This document shows positions 11,679 through 23,698 of a stretch of DNA of 64,000 nt, in pieces. A program made the translations under genes and the position numbers. The notes beneath the pieces were generated by a model. That model searched no databases. It saw nothing but the letters and a program-made list of their open reading frames with translations, and was not told where the DNA came from. The stretch is from Panax quinquefolius (lineage: Eukaryota > Streptophyta > Magnoliopsida > Apiales > Araliaceae), in assembly GCA_020205615.1 (NCBI GenBank), contig CM035160.1, positions 146,425,991-146,489,990 of the forward strand, read 5' to 3'. Every line of letters begins with the position of its first letter. Within the stretch, counting starts at the first letter, position 1.

Positions 11679-12977
11679 TCAGTAATATAACCCAAATCTT
11701 TGACTTGCTAAATCACACCGTACCTGAGCAAATCCAATCCTTGACTTTTCAAGATCAAATTCCATCCACACGTTTTGCTGATGATGATGACCAATCACAT
11801 ACGCCTCGATTCCTAATAAATCCGAGTTCCCAAATGTCAAACAATACACCGAATCATTTCCCCGGATCTCACCCGGTACCCGATACAGTAACTTATCACC
11901 CGAAATACTCATCTCAGCACCTCCAAACAGTATACTCACACTGGGTAACACCGAAAAACTTGTTTGGTTCAATGGAACCAAATAGCACAAATCCATGGCT
12001 CCTTGGAAAACAAAATTCGGGTCATCCAAGACCCGTAACGACCCATTGGTTTGGTTCAAGAACTCATTTCTCAAAGCATTGTAAGCCGGGCCGAGAAGGA
12101 AGGTGAACTGGGTGCCCGAGTCAACCATGGTCTGACCCGCCCCAGTATGATCCGGTTCAAGTATTGATTTTGGTAATGGTAATACTTTCTCTGAAACTCT
12201 AATTCCTTGAAGCCGGACAGTGTATGCTGCCCTATCAAAATAAGGCAATGGGATAGAAATCTGAATCAAAGGCGTGTAATTTAATGGCATAAGCCACGTA
12301 AAATTGCTATTCCCAAGCAAAAGTATACCCGAAAAATCAGAACCCGAAATGCAATACGAGAATTTTGGGAAATTCATTTGAGATACAAAAGAAAGAGACC
12401 CGCGATTCATACCCATTAACCCGGTAGTCTTCATATCTTCATCGGAGTTGCTGCTGAAACCCGAGTCCATGCACCCGAATATCGTCCCTTGAATCCCGGA
12501 TCCTCCAATGTTGAATAGATCAGTCGCTAGATTTCCTTCGGATGAAGATGCATCAGCATAGGAAAGTGTGGCATGGCAGTGCTGCTTAGAATCACAGGAT
12601 GCGGGTATGGGGAAGTCTTGGGTTCGGGTCATACAGGTGGGCGATGAGCAAGTAATGGGTGAGTAGGATGATGAGTGGGTCGGGTCGAAATTGGGTTGGG
12701 AGACCCTGGTTTTGTTGCAGTGCAGCCAAGAGAGCTCGCTTCCTGTATCGAGGACCATGGTAACGTTCTGTGGGGGTGTTCCGACTGAGAGAGAAACGGT
12801 GAGGGTGACATTGTGGTGAAAGGGGAGCTTGTTTGAAGATCCTGGAAAGGACCCAGATGGGATTTGTTGGATTTTGAGGGGCAAAACCAGCATTTGTGAA
12901 TCTGGAAGAGTAGCAAAACAGAAGCAGAGCTGGGTTTGGATGGCATACAGATAAAAAAGAGAGAGAAGAGCTTTCAT
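11679..12977 (-). CDS. PCS1: PCS1-like aspartic protease (peptidase A1)
   Basis: Intronless, 432 residues. Residues 1-22 form a hydrophobic signal peptide. Two catalytic motifs of the pepsin family are present: DTGSELSWLHC (Asp at 77) and VDSGTQFTFL (Asp at 286). SYADASSSEG carries the flap Tyr at about 140. Paired cysteines and the C-terminal VIGHHHQQNVWMEFDLEKSR are typical of the plant nepenthesin-like clade that includes Arabidopsis PCS1. In Arabidopsis that protein is an ER-retained or secreted protease that limits cell death in gametophytes and embryos and affects anther dehiscence (family knowledge). The start is the first Met before the signal peptide. Length and motif order look complete with no breaks. 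The exact orthologue is inferred, not tested. Confidence 0.93.
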   Translation of the reverse strand: MKALLSLFYLYAIQTQLCFCFATLPDSQMLVLPLKIQQIPSGSFPGSSNKLPFHHNVTLTVSLSVGTPPQNVTMVLDTGSELSWLHCNKTRVSQPNFDPTHSSSYSPITCSSPTCMTRTQDFPIPASCDSKQHCHATLSYADASSSEGNLATDLFNIGGSGIQGTIFGCMDSGFSSNSDEDMKTTGLMGMNRGSLSFVSQMNFPKFSYCISGSDFSGILLLGNSNFTWLMPLNYTPLIQISIPLPYFDRAAYTVRLQGIRVSEKVLPLPKSILEPDHTGAGQTMVDSGTQFTFLLGPAYNALRNEFLNQTNGSLRVLDDPNFVFQGAMDLCYLVPLNQTSFSVLPSVSILFGGAEMSISGDKLLYRVPGEIRGNDSVYCLTFGNSDLLGIEAYVIGHHHQQNVWMEFDLEKSRIGFAQVRCDLASQRFGLYY

Positions 12978-13044
12978 TGTTTGGGCGGTGGAAAACTTGA
13001 ATGGAAGTATAGATCAGCAGTTCGGTGCAGAAATTGCAGAGGGA

Positions 13045-13055
13045 ATAATATATAC
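13045..13055 (-). promoter_or_regulatory. Candidate TATA box of the PCS1-like gene
   Basis: GTATATATTAT on the minus strand, about 70 bp upstream of the ATG at 12977. An alternative, TTTAAATACAATAC, lies further up near 13120-13133. Confidence 0.4.
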
Positions 13056-13492
13056 AAAATAAGAAGAAAAGATATGTGGGATTTGGAGGAGAGAGAAAGA
13101 TTGAACATGTGATTAGGTATGTATTGTATTTAAAGGAAAATGGGGTGAGATGTGTTGTGGGTTTCGGGGACAGAGCCGTGTGCGGGAGGAATCTTTAGTT
13201 TCCAGTAACGAGCAAGGAGATGACTGATGAGCGAGTCACTGTACTTTGTAGGACATTCTAACGACGTCGTTCAGTTCTTGTTCATCTACCTTATTATGTG
13301 ACTCTTTTTTTTTTTTAAACTTTTTGTACCCATAATTTTTTCAAAATTATCTCTTATAAAAAAAAATAGAGTATGAGATAAGTATATAGTAAAAGGTATT
13401 ATAGACAGTAAATATTATACAATTATTTTTTTAATTTTTGTACATAATTCTAAAATGACATATATTAAAGGACGATGGAAGTAATTAAACCT

Positions 13493-13771
13493 CTCGTCTC
13501 ATAATATATACGACGTTTTAAATTATCTTACGTTAATTAAGAAAATAATTATATAACATTAAATATAGTGTCAATTGCTTATATTATTCTTGTATTGAAA
13601 AAAATGTGTTATTTATTGACAAAAAAAGCAGTTAGAGAATGACAATTATATTTAATACTTGAGATAATATTAAAAACTAAATAATTAATGTTTAAATAAA
13701 ATTTTCAAACGATAAATATTAAAAAATAAAAATAATTCTCTAAAAGTACATTTAAAAATTTATGGAGGGAG
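13493..13771. mobile_element. Stowaway-like MITE (diverged)
   Basis: Begins near CTCTCGTCTCATAATATATA and ends TTATGGAGGGAGTA, i.e. CTCCCTCC-type inverted ends typical of Stowaway/mariner MITEs. The interior is AT-rich with no ORF. The inverted match is limited to the tips. Confidence 0.45.
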
Positions 13772-16346
13772 TAGTGTTTACAAGCTCAAGTGATAATGTG
13801 AAGAAACCTAAAAAATGAGGAAGGTTAAGCTGATTGACTAATAAGTAGTAGTATAATAATGAAAGCTATAGTTACTTATACCTAATTATATTTAATTAAG
13901 CCAACTGTTTTGATTGACTCTACTTCAAATTCTAGGTAAGTTCTAACAACAACGTCAATTTACTCTAGAAGGTGCAATAATATGAGGGTTGACCCTTTTA
14001 CAAATTTTCTGAAATTAATAATATCACCTTGAAAAGTGTTTCTCTTCCTAAATTGACCAAAAATTTTAAAAAATAAATAAAATGTGTTCTAATAAAACGA
14101 TAATTTTGTCCTTGAAATTAAGAGTGTAAACGACTCAAATCGGAACGAATAGAGAGCTACTCGAATTCGACTCAAAATAATAAATTCGTATTCAAATTCG
14201 GCTCGAATTCGAATTATATTTGAAAAATCCTACTCAGATTCGACTCAACTCGAATATTTATTATTCGAATTCGATTCGACTCGACTCGAATATTTTTTTA
14301 AACTACTCGCGAGCTTCAAATTCAAGCTCGAATTCGAGTCTCCACATAATAATTAGTTTTATAATAAATATAATTATAAATTAAATTTGTTATTTTAATT
14401 AAAAATGAGAAAATATATTTATTATTACACTTTACAAATATAAAATTACAATTAAAATTAAAAACAAAACAAAATAATTACTAATTATCCTAATTTGATT
14501 TAAATTTGTATATATTATAAGAGAATATATCGAATATCTAATCGAATATGTATTAACTGAGATTATGTATCGAATCACAATCAAAATTTCGAGTAGTTTG
14601 AATGTTAAATGTTTCTAGTATAACTCGCTTTATTCTACTCATATTTTATTCAAATTATTTTTAATGCCGATTTGGATCGTATTATTAATCTTGAATCAGA
14701 AATGCCATTTCAGATTTTTTTTCAATCGAATAGAAATCGGCGACGTATTAGAACTTTCGTTTACAACCTTACTTGGTATAATGTATGATTAGTTATTTAA
14801 TTTGATTGTTTCTGAATAGACCCATTCACCAGTATTACGATCTAAATGCCACTTTACCTTTATTCAATTCAAATGAGTAGACTTAATAATTATTAAAAAA
14901 ATATAATTATACACGTAATTTTGTATTTATGTTCATTATTCATTATCTAATCACTAATATTATGTAACATCTAAGTTATACATCAAAAATATATAAAAAA
15001 TTTATCTATATATAAGTAATTAATTTATTAATAATAATATTTTATAACCTTTTGAACGAGATATATATTATTAAATTTAAAATTTATTTAAATAAATTTA
15101 ATTCAACTTTTACTCAAAATTTATTCTTTAGTCGAAATTTAATCTGTTGTTTCATATTATATTCTCAAATACAATAAAATTCATATGTGACAATTGGAGT
15201 AGGTTATTTCGAACCGATCACCTGTCAATGTTTTTCAATGTAAAGAATCAGTGAAAAAACAAACCATTTGACTGTGACAGAAGGAAAGTTTTTGGCCCCA
15301 TGGTGGTCGCCCATGGCTGACGTACGATAGAGATATTTACCTGAAGGTGGTGGATGCACATGTCATGTTGAAGGCTGCATGGGCACAGAATCGTTATTGG
15401 GACCCTTTCAACTTTACACAGTATGTCCCTTTCTATCAAAAGTCAAAACCCATTCCCTCTCCCAGCTCACCCATTCCCTCCACCCCCCCCCCCCCTCACC
15501 CCCTCACCCCCTCACTCCTCTAGCCCTCCCAAATAAAATGATCAAAATTTCTATTAAAGTATAGTAATGCACGCATTGGGCTTTGTGTCATTGCCCTTTA
15601 CACTCCACTTGAAACATGGCACTACCTAGTGCTACTACTACAATCATTGTCTTTATTCTGACATGGGATCTAACCATATATGTTGTACACATGGCTAGGT
15701 TAAAAATATAAAATTACTTAATTGTCTCATATAGTCTATATTTTGAAGACAAATAAATCTACTTTATCACATAAATCGCTTCGCATATTGTTAACGCACA
15801 TTTATATATATATTTTATGTGATAATAAATTTATATATTGATATATATAAACTTTTATGTTTGAAATAATATACTTTTTTGGTCTCATATAGTCTGCATA
15901 TTACAACTACAATGGATTTAGGAATGACACGTTAAAATCATTGCTCTTATGTGGGCGTCAAAAGTTGATATATCAGTCGCTAATAATGATAGTTGATATC
16001 CACACAGCGATCAAATTATGTGCAATCAATATCCGTGATCGCTGATATACATCTACGATCTAGTACAGGCGGTCGTAGTTAAACCTTTTTTTTGTGGTGT
16101 AAAAGAAAAAACATAAAATATTTTGTAAGTAAATTATATGAATATGAGGTTGGTCTAGTTCAAAATCTTCCTTTACAGACTTTGTAGAGAAAAATTATAA
16201 AGATATTACCACTAAAAGATTTGCAAGCTATCCAACCGTTCCTTTCGAGTCTCTTGTGGCTTTGGTTTTCTTTTTGTCTTCAATGGTGGAGTTTCACTCA
16301 TACTTTGAATGCTTATATAGGAACAATAATTTGCCCTCGATTTGTA
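13772..16346. other. Intergenic between PCS1-like and AVT1-like genes
   Basis: No gene recognised. It holds a TCGAATTCGA/CTCGAATT-rich block (about 14130-14340), a diverged repeat type with a weaker copy near 22270-22560. It also holds a C-rich low-complexity run (about 15482-15520) and a possible MITE around 15905-16105 ending AACCTTTTTTTTGTGGTGT. The last 100-150 bp should be 3' UTR of the transporter gene. Confidence 0.45.
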
Positions 16347-19228
16347 TCAGGTCCTTTTGTCTGCGACGTCTGTAAGTGCTGAATATGTGCCAACAATTGC
16401 ACAAATCACTCCAACTGATATTATGGAGATGCAAACTCCAATCTGTAGAAAAGAAATAACAAAAGGACGATATATATGAGATGTTTTATACCATATAGAT
16501 AACATACGAAAATTGGTAACTATCAGAAACTGATATTTGACCTGGGACTTAGTTAATCGACTACGGTGTACACTTAGATAGCATGCGCATGGGAAGACTA
16601 GAGCCTGTTATAAAACATAACGCCGCAAAGTTAAGAACTATATAATAAACTATATATACTGCATGATTGACTAAAAATTGGATTAAAGATGGACAGGAGA
16701 AAATAAAATTGGATTGAAACATAGTAATGAACAGAAACTTACTACAAGCATCACTAATAAAGAACCAATCAAGGCCATCACAGAACCTGCAGTCCAATAT
16801 AAAAGATACTGCTTAACGGATCATATTTTTTTCACTGCATTTTAATCAACTAATTTTAAATATTGAGGCATAAGTCTCATCAAAATCAATCTAGATATAT
16901 ATAATTAAAGTTGAAGTCCTTACCAAAATATGGAACTGACAGGGCCATGACTAGAGTTGAAATCACTAACATTGTTCTGACTAATATTGATACACTATAC
17001 GGATTTTGACGAGCTGAAGGGAATAGCTCCTCTAGACCGAATGCCACAGGGGTAATTGTCAAGGCATACTTTGTAACTGGCGCCACAACCTACAAATGAA
17101 CAAACACTTCAGTATGCCTGGTGTCTGTCTCCAATTTGCATACAATTACAGCAGTCCTTTAACTAGCTATGCACAGAGGATAAATGGTGTGAAATCATGA
17201 CGAAAGAACAAATATAAAGTAACTCCCTTAATTTTCATAATTCTCATACCACAGTCCAGGCTGCAACTTTAGAAGTAACAAATTTTGCGGGCATGTTTAA
17301 AGTAAACTGGGATTTAACAGCGTCTCCAAACATTAAGTAACCACATATTCCCACTCCCATGTACAAAAACCCAGATGTGACAAAGCTGCAGTAGAATTCA
17401 CAATTATTAGAGAATTCTGAAAATGTATTCATTAACAAAACACACGGTCACCCTATTTATAATATATAAGCTTTAAATATTTCACAACAATTAATTGCTA
17501 AGATAATTACTTAAAACAACTTCATGGAATAATTTAGTTGTCGAGAATTCATGATCACCTGATTATAAGAACGGATGGAAATCGCGATGGTTCCTTCATC
17601 GAAGAATATACATTGGGAAAAACAGAATGGCTGCCATAGCAAAAGCCAAATAGACCAACTGTGACCGGCAGGTTCTTAAGGTTCAGAGCTGTTCCGCCAT
17701 GATGAAAGCCAACTCCATCTACTGCTCCGGCCCATAACAGGCAAATAACCACCAGCGCCAATGTCACTACTCCTCCAACTGAGCAAAAATACCTCAAAAT
17801 CAGCCACGGCAGTTTAATCGTTTAGCTTGATATTTCAAATAGTATCCACAATAAGAGTCTCATGGAAAAAATTGCTCCACACAAAAGAGTATCTAAAAAT
17901 AGTAGGAAGGAGATAGGAAAAACCTGAAATATACGATAGCAAGCTAAGGTCTCGAAGCCAAACTGTTGGAAGAATAACAAGAGTCGATATAATAGCCCAC
18001 AAATAATACGAATCAAGATGAATTCCAGCGAAATCCACATGAGCATTTGGGAACAACGCGGACAGATTATCGCACATCATAATTAAGTATTCCACGCAAG
18101 AAGACTACAGAGAAGAGGAATTTAGTATTTAGTTCACACAAAAAATGAGCACAAGCCAATCAAAGCCTAACCAACAGGGGAATAACTAGAGGATGTACTT
18201 ACATATAATTCAATGTACAAGACGGTCTGCATTCAACCAAAACCAAGAGTTAACCTTGCTGTATAAATAATAGGATAATCTTTTCTAATAAAACTGGAGG
18301 ATTAATCTATTAATTGTTTGTTTAGACAACCATTAATTAGATATTTGTTTTCAACTAACTTACAGCTATACATATACGACCAGCAACCCCAAAAGCAGCC
18401 TGTCCGATATCTGGGTAACTTTGTAGTGTAGGAGAGCTTTCTAAACAGCGTTGCAACAAGATTCCAGTATAGCAAGTAATGATACCAAGAATTACCAGAA
18501 GCGAAAGGCTCCACCACCCTCCTTCTTTGACTGCATAAGGAGTTGAAAGTATTCCTATACCGCATAACACATTTATTGCTGCATTGAGAAAAATTAAAGG
18601 ATCAACACATAATTTGTTCTTTTGCAAACTGCAACTTGAAAATTATTTAATTGATCACTAAATGGAGAAGATGGCACAGGGCTGTTTTTCAACTAGCTTA
18701 GTTCAATATAATTAAATAGATGACACAGATGTCCCTAAAAGAATTGAAAAAATTATATGTAATTGACACCAAATTAAATTAAACAAACATTTTAGGAAAA
18801 CATAAGATAAACCGTACGTTACCATGAAGGACTGATTGAGAATATGAGCACTTCTGTAGCTCTGGCAATTCACTGAGGGATAATTTTAAGCTTGAAGTAG
18901 CCGAAAACTTCACCGGGAGCGTTGAGGTAGGCACCTCTTCTTTGTCCAAGCTTGTTGCAGAAAAAAGAGGCTGAGTCAAAGAAGATTCAGGTATGAAAGG
19001 CTGAGATCTCTTGTATGGTGAAGTCAGACTAGAGCTGCCTGTTAAGAAGCTAAGGGAGGGAGGGAGGGGTCATGTTTGTGTACATATCCATTGACTTCCT
19101 GCAAATATCCAAAAATAATTATACAGAATATACGTGTAAAATCTAGATTTAGAAGTTAGACTAAGAGCTTATACATTCAACAATTAAGACTATATATGGC
19201 GATTCTTGAAATATTTGATCATCCCTTC

Positions 19229-19277
<49 letters not shown>

Positions 19278-19732
19278 GCCACCGATTTTGCAATAATCCC
19301 AAATATATATATATATATACATGTATATAGGTATATATCAACCTATAAATCCAAATTATGCCAATTGGTCGATTAACATCTGAGTCTGAGTATCTCCAAA
19401 TTAAAAAAAAAAAAAAAAAAAGGGGCATCTCCAAATTAAGATTTGAATATGTAAGCTACATCTACATGCATGCAAAACTGGAACGATAATATATAGGAAA
19501 CTGGATGATATATATAAAGGTACCTGTAGGATTGTGGCCAAGCGGAAGAATCGGCAGCGCCGACGTCATCGATGATGACGTTATTGGAGGGATGGGCGGC
19601 GGCGACGGCGGAGGAACTAGAAGAAGTATCGTCGTTGTCAGTGGTGTCGCAATCCCTTTCGGCCTCATAATCTTCATCGTCTGTTTCCACCCCTATCGCC
19701 CGATCCGGCCCAAATTCTTCGTCCATCTTCAT
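16347..19732 (-). CDS. AVT1: AVT1-type vacuolar amino-acid transporter, 11 exons, frameshift in exon 2
   Basis: AAAP/AVT family transporter, expected in the tonoplast moving neutral amino acids by proton exchange (family knowledge). Exons on the minus strand, all GT-AG: 19732-19524, 19098-18823, 18578-18364, 18226-18203, 18104-17924, 17778-17559, 17385-17250, 17089-16924, 16786-16743, 16604-16542, 16442-16347 (stop TGA). Exon 4 is a 24-nt microexon. Family hallmarks are INVLCGIGILSTPYAVKEGG, GFCYGSHSVFPNVYSSM, SGFLYMGVGICGYLMFGD and FPCACYL. The acidic Ser-rich N terminus (exon 1) is soluble. All exon phases fit except exon 2, which is one base out of phase because of one extra 4-bp unit in a CCCT run at 19057-19072. 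Without that unit the protein would be about 541 residues, normal for the family. Start at 19732 or the Met two codons later (19726). Confidence 0.85.
18203..18226 (-). other. 24-nt microexon (exon 4) of the AVT1-like gene
   Basis: Flanked by TGCAG upstream and GTAAGT downstream. Encodes TVLYIELY in phase 0, joining the ...ICIAV end of exon 3 to SSCVEYL of exon 5, which restores the conserved transmembrane segment of AVT1 proteins. Confidence 0.85.
19233..19320. repeat. (AT)n microsatellite in AVT1-like intron 1
   Basis: A long AT-dinucleotide run (about 19232-19274) and a shorter one (about 19303-19319), followed at 19402-19420 by an A-homopolymer. All lie in the first intron. These would be length-variable and hard to assemble. 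Confidence 0.85.
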
Positions 19733-21100
19733 TGTCGTTATATTTCTTTCTTTTTTGATTGTTAAATTCAATTTCCAAAATAAATAAATTAATAAATTAT
19801 AGGAGCTTAATATGTAAGAAAATACGAGATTTGCGATAATTTACGTGTTTTATAAAGCCTTTTGATTTGAAGGGAGAGAAGAAAATGAGTATTTATTTGT
19901 TAATGGATAAATTAAGATGAAGAACACGGTGGAGGAATTAATGGCCAGTCAGGAAGGTCTAGGGCCTACGGTTGTGTTGTATATGTATTGTATTCCACGT
20001 GCAAATCAGATGCATCTAATTTAGTGTTCATGTAAGGACTGTTCGTAACCGGACTTTTGAAGAGATCTAGTCTAAATGAACTGGACTACTATTATTTTCC
20101 CATAATTGTAATTTCATATTTTTTTTGGCTTTAGAGATTTTTTTTTTTTTTTTAATAGTAGTATAATACTTCTGTTCCGATTTATAAAACTATTGTCCAC
20201 TTTTTAAAGTTAATTAAAGATATTTAAATATAAAATTAAGATAATTTATTAAAATTTTGAAATAATAAATTAAAAAATAAGTAATACTTTTTAAATAATT
20301 TGTAATATTAATCATTTATTATTAAAATAGTGTCAATTATGAGTTTTAAATTTAAGTTGATAAAAAATCAATGTTAATTTTATTTTTCATTTTAATATTA
20401 TATAAAGTCTTTAAATTTATCTTAAATTCTCAGTCTTACTACTGTTTCTTCAAACCAAAAAAAATTTTAACATGAATTCCATAATCACCAATTCACGATT
20501 AACTATTCCATATAAAAATGGTTTTAGTTCAATATTTTTTTTTGTTCTTGAAACCAAATGCAACATAAGAGCTCTTATCTTATCTTAAATCTTCCCTAAA
20601 CTTTCACGAACATAAAAATTAGAAGACATCGTCCATTAGCCTCTTTGTAAAATAATCTTTTTCGATTGGAATAATATTTATATGCCTCTTATCTGTATCA
20701 ATATTTACTGTAAAAATTTACGTGGGTTATCAATTCCTAAACCAAATCAATATAAGTGCAACATCCAAACTGAACCCGAACTTTTATAGTTTTGCCTTTT
20801 AATAATCTTTTCGATCGGATCCTTATGTTATGCCTCTTATCTGTATCCATATAACTGTAGGCTGGTTTTATTCATTAGAATTTGAGCCAAAATTAAGGTG
20901 AGTTTAAATATTATTTTAAATGAATTCAATATCAATGTATTACAATGGGATTAAATTACGTATTTGGAAAAAATCACCCTAATGAATGAAATATTATAAA
21001 TGATTACCCTTAAATGATAAATAAATAAAATATATATGGGAAGCCAAGTCAAACATTGGTTAAGAACTAAAAACTTAATAGGTTTATATATAAGAAAGTT
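19733..21100. other. Upstream region of the AVT1-like gene and AT-rich spacer
   Basis: Promoter side of the transporter gene. A T-rich block at 20120-20440 starts near CTTCTGTTCCGATTTATAAA followed by TTGTCCACTTTTT, as in diverged Stowaway-type MITEs, but the far end is not clear. GATCxGATTGGAATAAT and ATGCCTCTTATCTGTATC words recur near 20660-20700 and 20810-20850, a roughly 150-bp direct duplication. No gene. Confidence 0.45.
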
Positions 21101-21290
21101 GTTCTTGGGTTAGGGCCTCAAGGGTCACTCTATTTTTGTGGAAGGAAGAAGACTGAGCAAAAGCTTGGTTTGAACCCACACGTAGCTTGAGGCTCGTGGG
21201 TCTGGATTTGGATCCTCGTATATATATAATTTTTTGAACAAAATTTATTTAATTATTAATTTATTTTATTATTTATTTAGTTCTATAATC

Positions 21291-21557
21291 AAAACTGTGT
21301 CGTTTTATTTATTATCATTATACTGTGTCATTTTGTGAAGCGTTACCTGCCTAATAGACGCGTCTAAACTGCGTCGTTTTGGGAAAGCCTATATACCTGA
21401 ATAGGCGCTGCAAAACTACGTCATTTTGCCTGAACGAACACGCCTTTTCTGTTAAAGTATTAAACTACGTCGTTTTTGTTTTGCTGAGTCTAAAACTACG
21501 TCGTTTTGCTCCGAACGGAAGCGCATTTTTTGTTTAAAGCCAAAACTACGTCGTTTT
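21291..21557. repeat. Seven-copy AAACTACGTCGTTTT repeat block
   Basis: Copies of AAACTACGTCGTTTTG or close variants begin near 21291, 21329, 21366, 21412, 21461, 21492 and 21542, spaced 31-50 bp, with unrelated DNA between them. The core contains ACGT and is nearly palindromic. It lies directly upstream of a TATA box (21615), so it looks like an enhancer array or the U3 of a diverged LTR/TRIM. Confidence 0.75.
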
Positions 21558-21614
21558 TGGCTTAATCATACCTTTTCAATGGGTTGTGTCTCTTTTGATG
21601 GGTCACTTACCCTA

Positions 21615-21624
21615 CTATAAATAG
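21615..21624 (+). promoter_or_regulatory. TATA box downstream of the ACGT repeat block
   Basis: CTATAAATAG on the plus strand, followed by AGAAGGGGTTACCATTTTCA and a GTAAGT-like donor (ATTGTAAGTC) at about 21673. No convincing ORF follows, so the transcript, if any, is unknown. Confidence 0.45.
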
Positions 21625-21699
21625 AGAAGGGGTTACCATTTTCATTCATTCAAATCATTCGAACATTAATCATTGTAAGTCTTATTCTTCTTCATTTCA

Positions 21700-23190
21700 T
21701 AAACAATTTATTTATAGTTTATTTGGTTAGATTGAGTGTATTATTTGTAGTGATTTTATAACATTTCGTTATATTCTAGTGATAAATGTTATCATTTGTA
21801 GCGTTATCTTACATAATTATTTTAAAGATATAGTACCAAGTATTAACAACATTAATCGTGTTGCTATATATATAAATAATAAAACTTCAATCACCTGACA
21901 GCCTGCTTAAACAACGAATTTGAGGATGACAACGACTTCAATTGGAAAACCCAAGTTGGGATGGTATAGAGTACGATTTTTTTTTTTCAAAAACATATTA
22001 TATTATAATAGAAAAACATACAATCGAGCTAAAAGTTATGCCCATTTCTTCAAACCAGCTCTTTTATCTAATTTTTTTACCAAACTCTTCTTCAAACTCC
22101 AAAATTAACTATCCTACATCGGAGGGGTTGGTCATTCATATGAAACATGAGTTCAATGTTCAAACTATTTATTACAAAGAAAGTACACAGACAACTATGT
22201 ATAAAGATTAGCATCAGGATATCCGGATCCGATTAATATGAAGTTAAGACTGTAAAATGAATAAACAGTTTGAAATTTGATTCTCTTCGATCATTAAAAA
22301 GTTCGATTCGAGTTCGACTAAATATAAATGATTCAAATATGAAGCAAATTTAAAATTCAATAAATTACTCGAACCTCCTCAAATTGTAATTTTGTATTGA
22401 TCTTTGGAAGCGTATTCGTTCAAAAAGTTTAAATTGTTTGAAACCGATTCAAGATCGTCTTTAGACTTCGATAGTTAAACGAACCTCAAACAAAATTTAT
22501 TTTATACTCGATAATTTTTGTGAATCAAATCTGAACAACTCAATACTCAAATTCATTTCGGTTTATTTATTTACATGAAGTTAACTTCACGAAGATAAAG
22601 TTAATCGATTGATCAATACACATCTTGACACAGAGAGAGAAATCACCTTCGATTTGCGTGATTATCTATATTTATCGATTAACCCAAAAATTAATTTCAT
22701 GCTAACTACTCTCATATATCCATAAGGAAAATGAACTCTTCAAGGGTAATGAAAAGACTGAAACTCATTTTCAAAAAATTTACAATGATTAAATAAAAAG
22801 ACTGAAACTTTTACATCTGTACAGTAACATCTTTCCCAAATTTGTACAAGTATTATTAATTCTCGAAAATTTACCCAAATTATGGATTTTTTTTTTTCAA
22901 ATAGAAATTCCACCAAAGACATTATCATGTAAGGGCACTCATCTCATACTAAAAAGTTCAGTTGTTCTTGGTAAAACATTTTGTGAAACAACATAAATTT
23001 CTCATAAAGGAACAGTCAAAAAACATAAAACAAAAACAAAAAAAAACAAAAACAAAAAAAAAAAACCAATCAGAACTAGAACACACCATTCTTTCTTGGA
23101 CGGTGATTCACAGTGGCATTAGGTTGCATACATCAGTAAAAAGTTTTTCACAAAATACATCAATGTAGAGTTAAGTATTACAAGATTTGC
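21700..23190. other. Intergenic, no gene recognised
   Basis: Spacer between the promoter-like block and the 3' end of the CxxCxGxG gene. Open frames at 21920-22211 lack any domain signature. 22270-22560 is rich in TTCGA words like the block at 14130-14340. An A-rich CAAAAACAAAAAAA run lies near 23030-23065. Confidence 0.45.
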
Positions 23191-23698
23191 TTATTTGTCT
23201 ACTTGGTTAAGCTTGCCAAGACCATTGCAACGGGCGCATACAATCTGAGCTTGATCCTTTCGAGCTGCATTCGCCCTCAAGGTAACATCCGCTTTTCGCA
23301 CAAAACCTGCACCATCACATTCAGGACACCTGCAACAAGCACAAAATTATCCATGAACTCAAGATTACATACAAATTATGAGAAAGTTAAGCAGATAAAA
23401 GTGTAAATTACAGGTCCTTGCGGGAAAAGAGGATGGGAAAAGCAGTTCCCAGCAATGCCACGGCGGCAGCACCGGCAATCAGATAAACAGTGCCATCAGA
23501 GGATACATCTCCAACTGCTGCAACCACTGTCAAAGATCTATTTTTCTTTTTCTTGTTATTCTCAACTTTTTTCCAAGATGAAACTTTTGTACCCAAAAAT
23601 GTTGATTGACCATATGCGGTGCTGAGAGATGGACCAACTGCAGATTGCTTTACGGAAGTTGTAGAATAGAAAGCTTGCAGAGGAGCTATAGATGCCAT
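23191..23698 (-). CDS. Chloroplast CxxCxGxG (DnaJ-type) zinc-finger membrane protein
   Basis: Two exons: 23698-23412 and 23329-23191 (stop TAA). The donor CT/GTAATT and acceptor TGCAG/GTGTCC keep phase, giving 141 residues. Residues 1-60 are Ser/Thr/Lys-rich and lack acidic residues apart from one Glu, as in a plastid transit peptide. Residues 71-92 form one hydrophobic helix. The C terminus has two CxxCxGxG motifs (CPECDGAG at 97 and CARCNGLG at 127), half the four-motif set of DnaJ proteins. The architecture is like the small plastid BSD2/LQY1/SSUH2-like proteins that assist photosystem or Rubisco biogenesis (family knowledge). The specific role is not known from sequence. An upstream in-frame Met at 23734 would add 12 residues; 23698 gives the better transit peptide. 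Confidence 0.85.

Noticed and set aside
11651..12106. 151-codon plus-strand open frame
   Set aside because: Lies antisense to the PCS1-like protease, whose complete catalytic motifs show the minus strand is coding.
19505..19765. 86-codon plus-strand frame over exon 1 of the transporter
   Set aside because: Antisense shadow of the acidic Ser-rich N terminus of the AVT1-like protein.
21165..21185. GGTTTGAACCC, resembling a tRNA B box
   Set aside because: No matching A box or acceptor stem at the right distance; the word is near-palindromic and can arise by chance.
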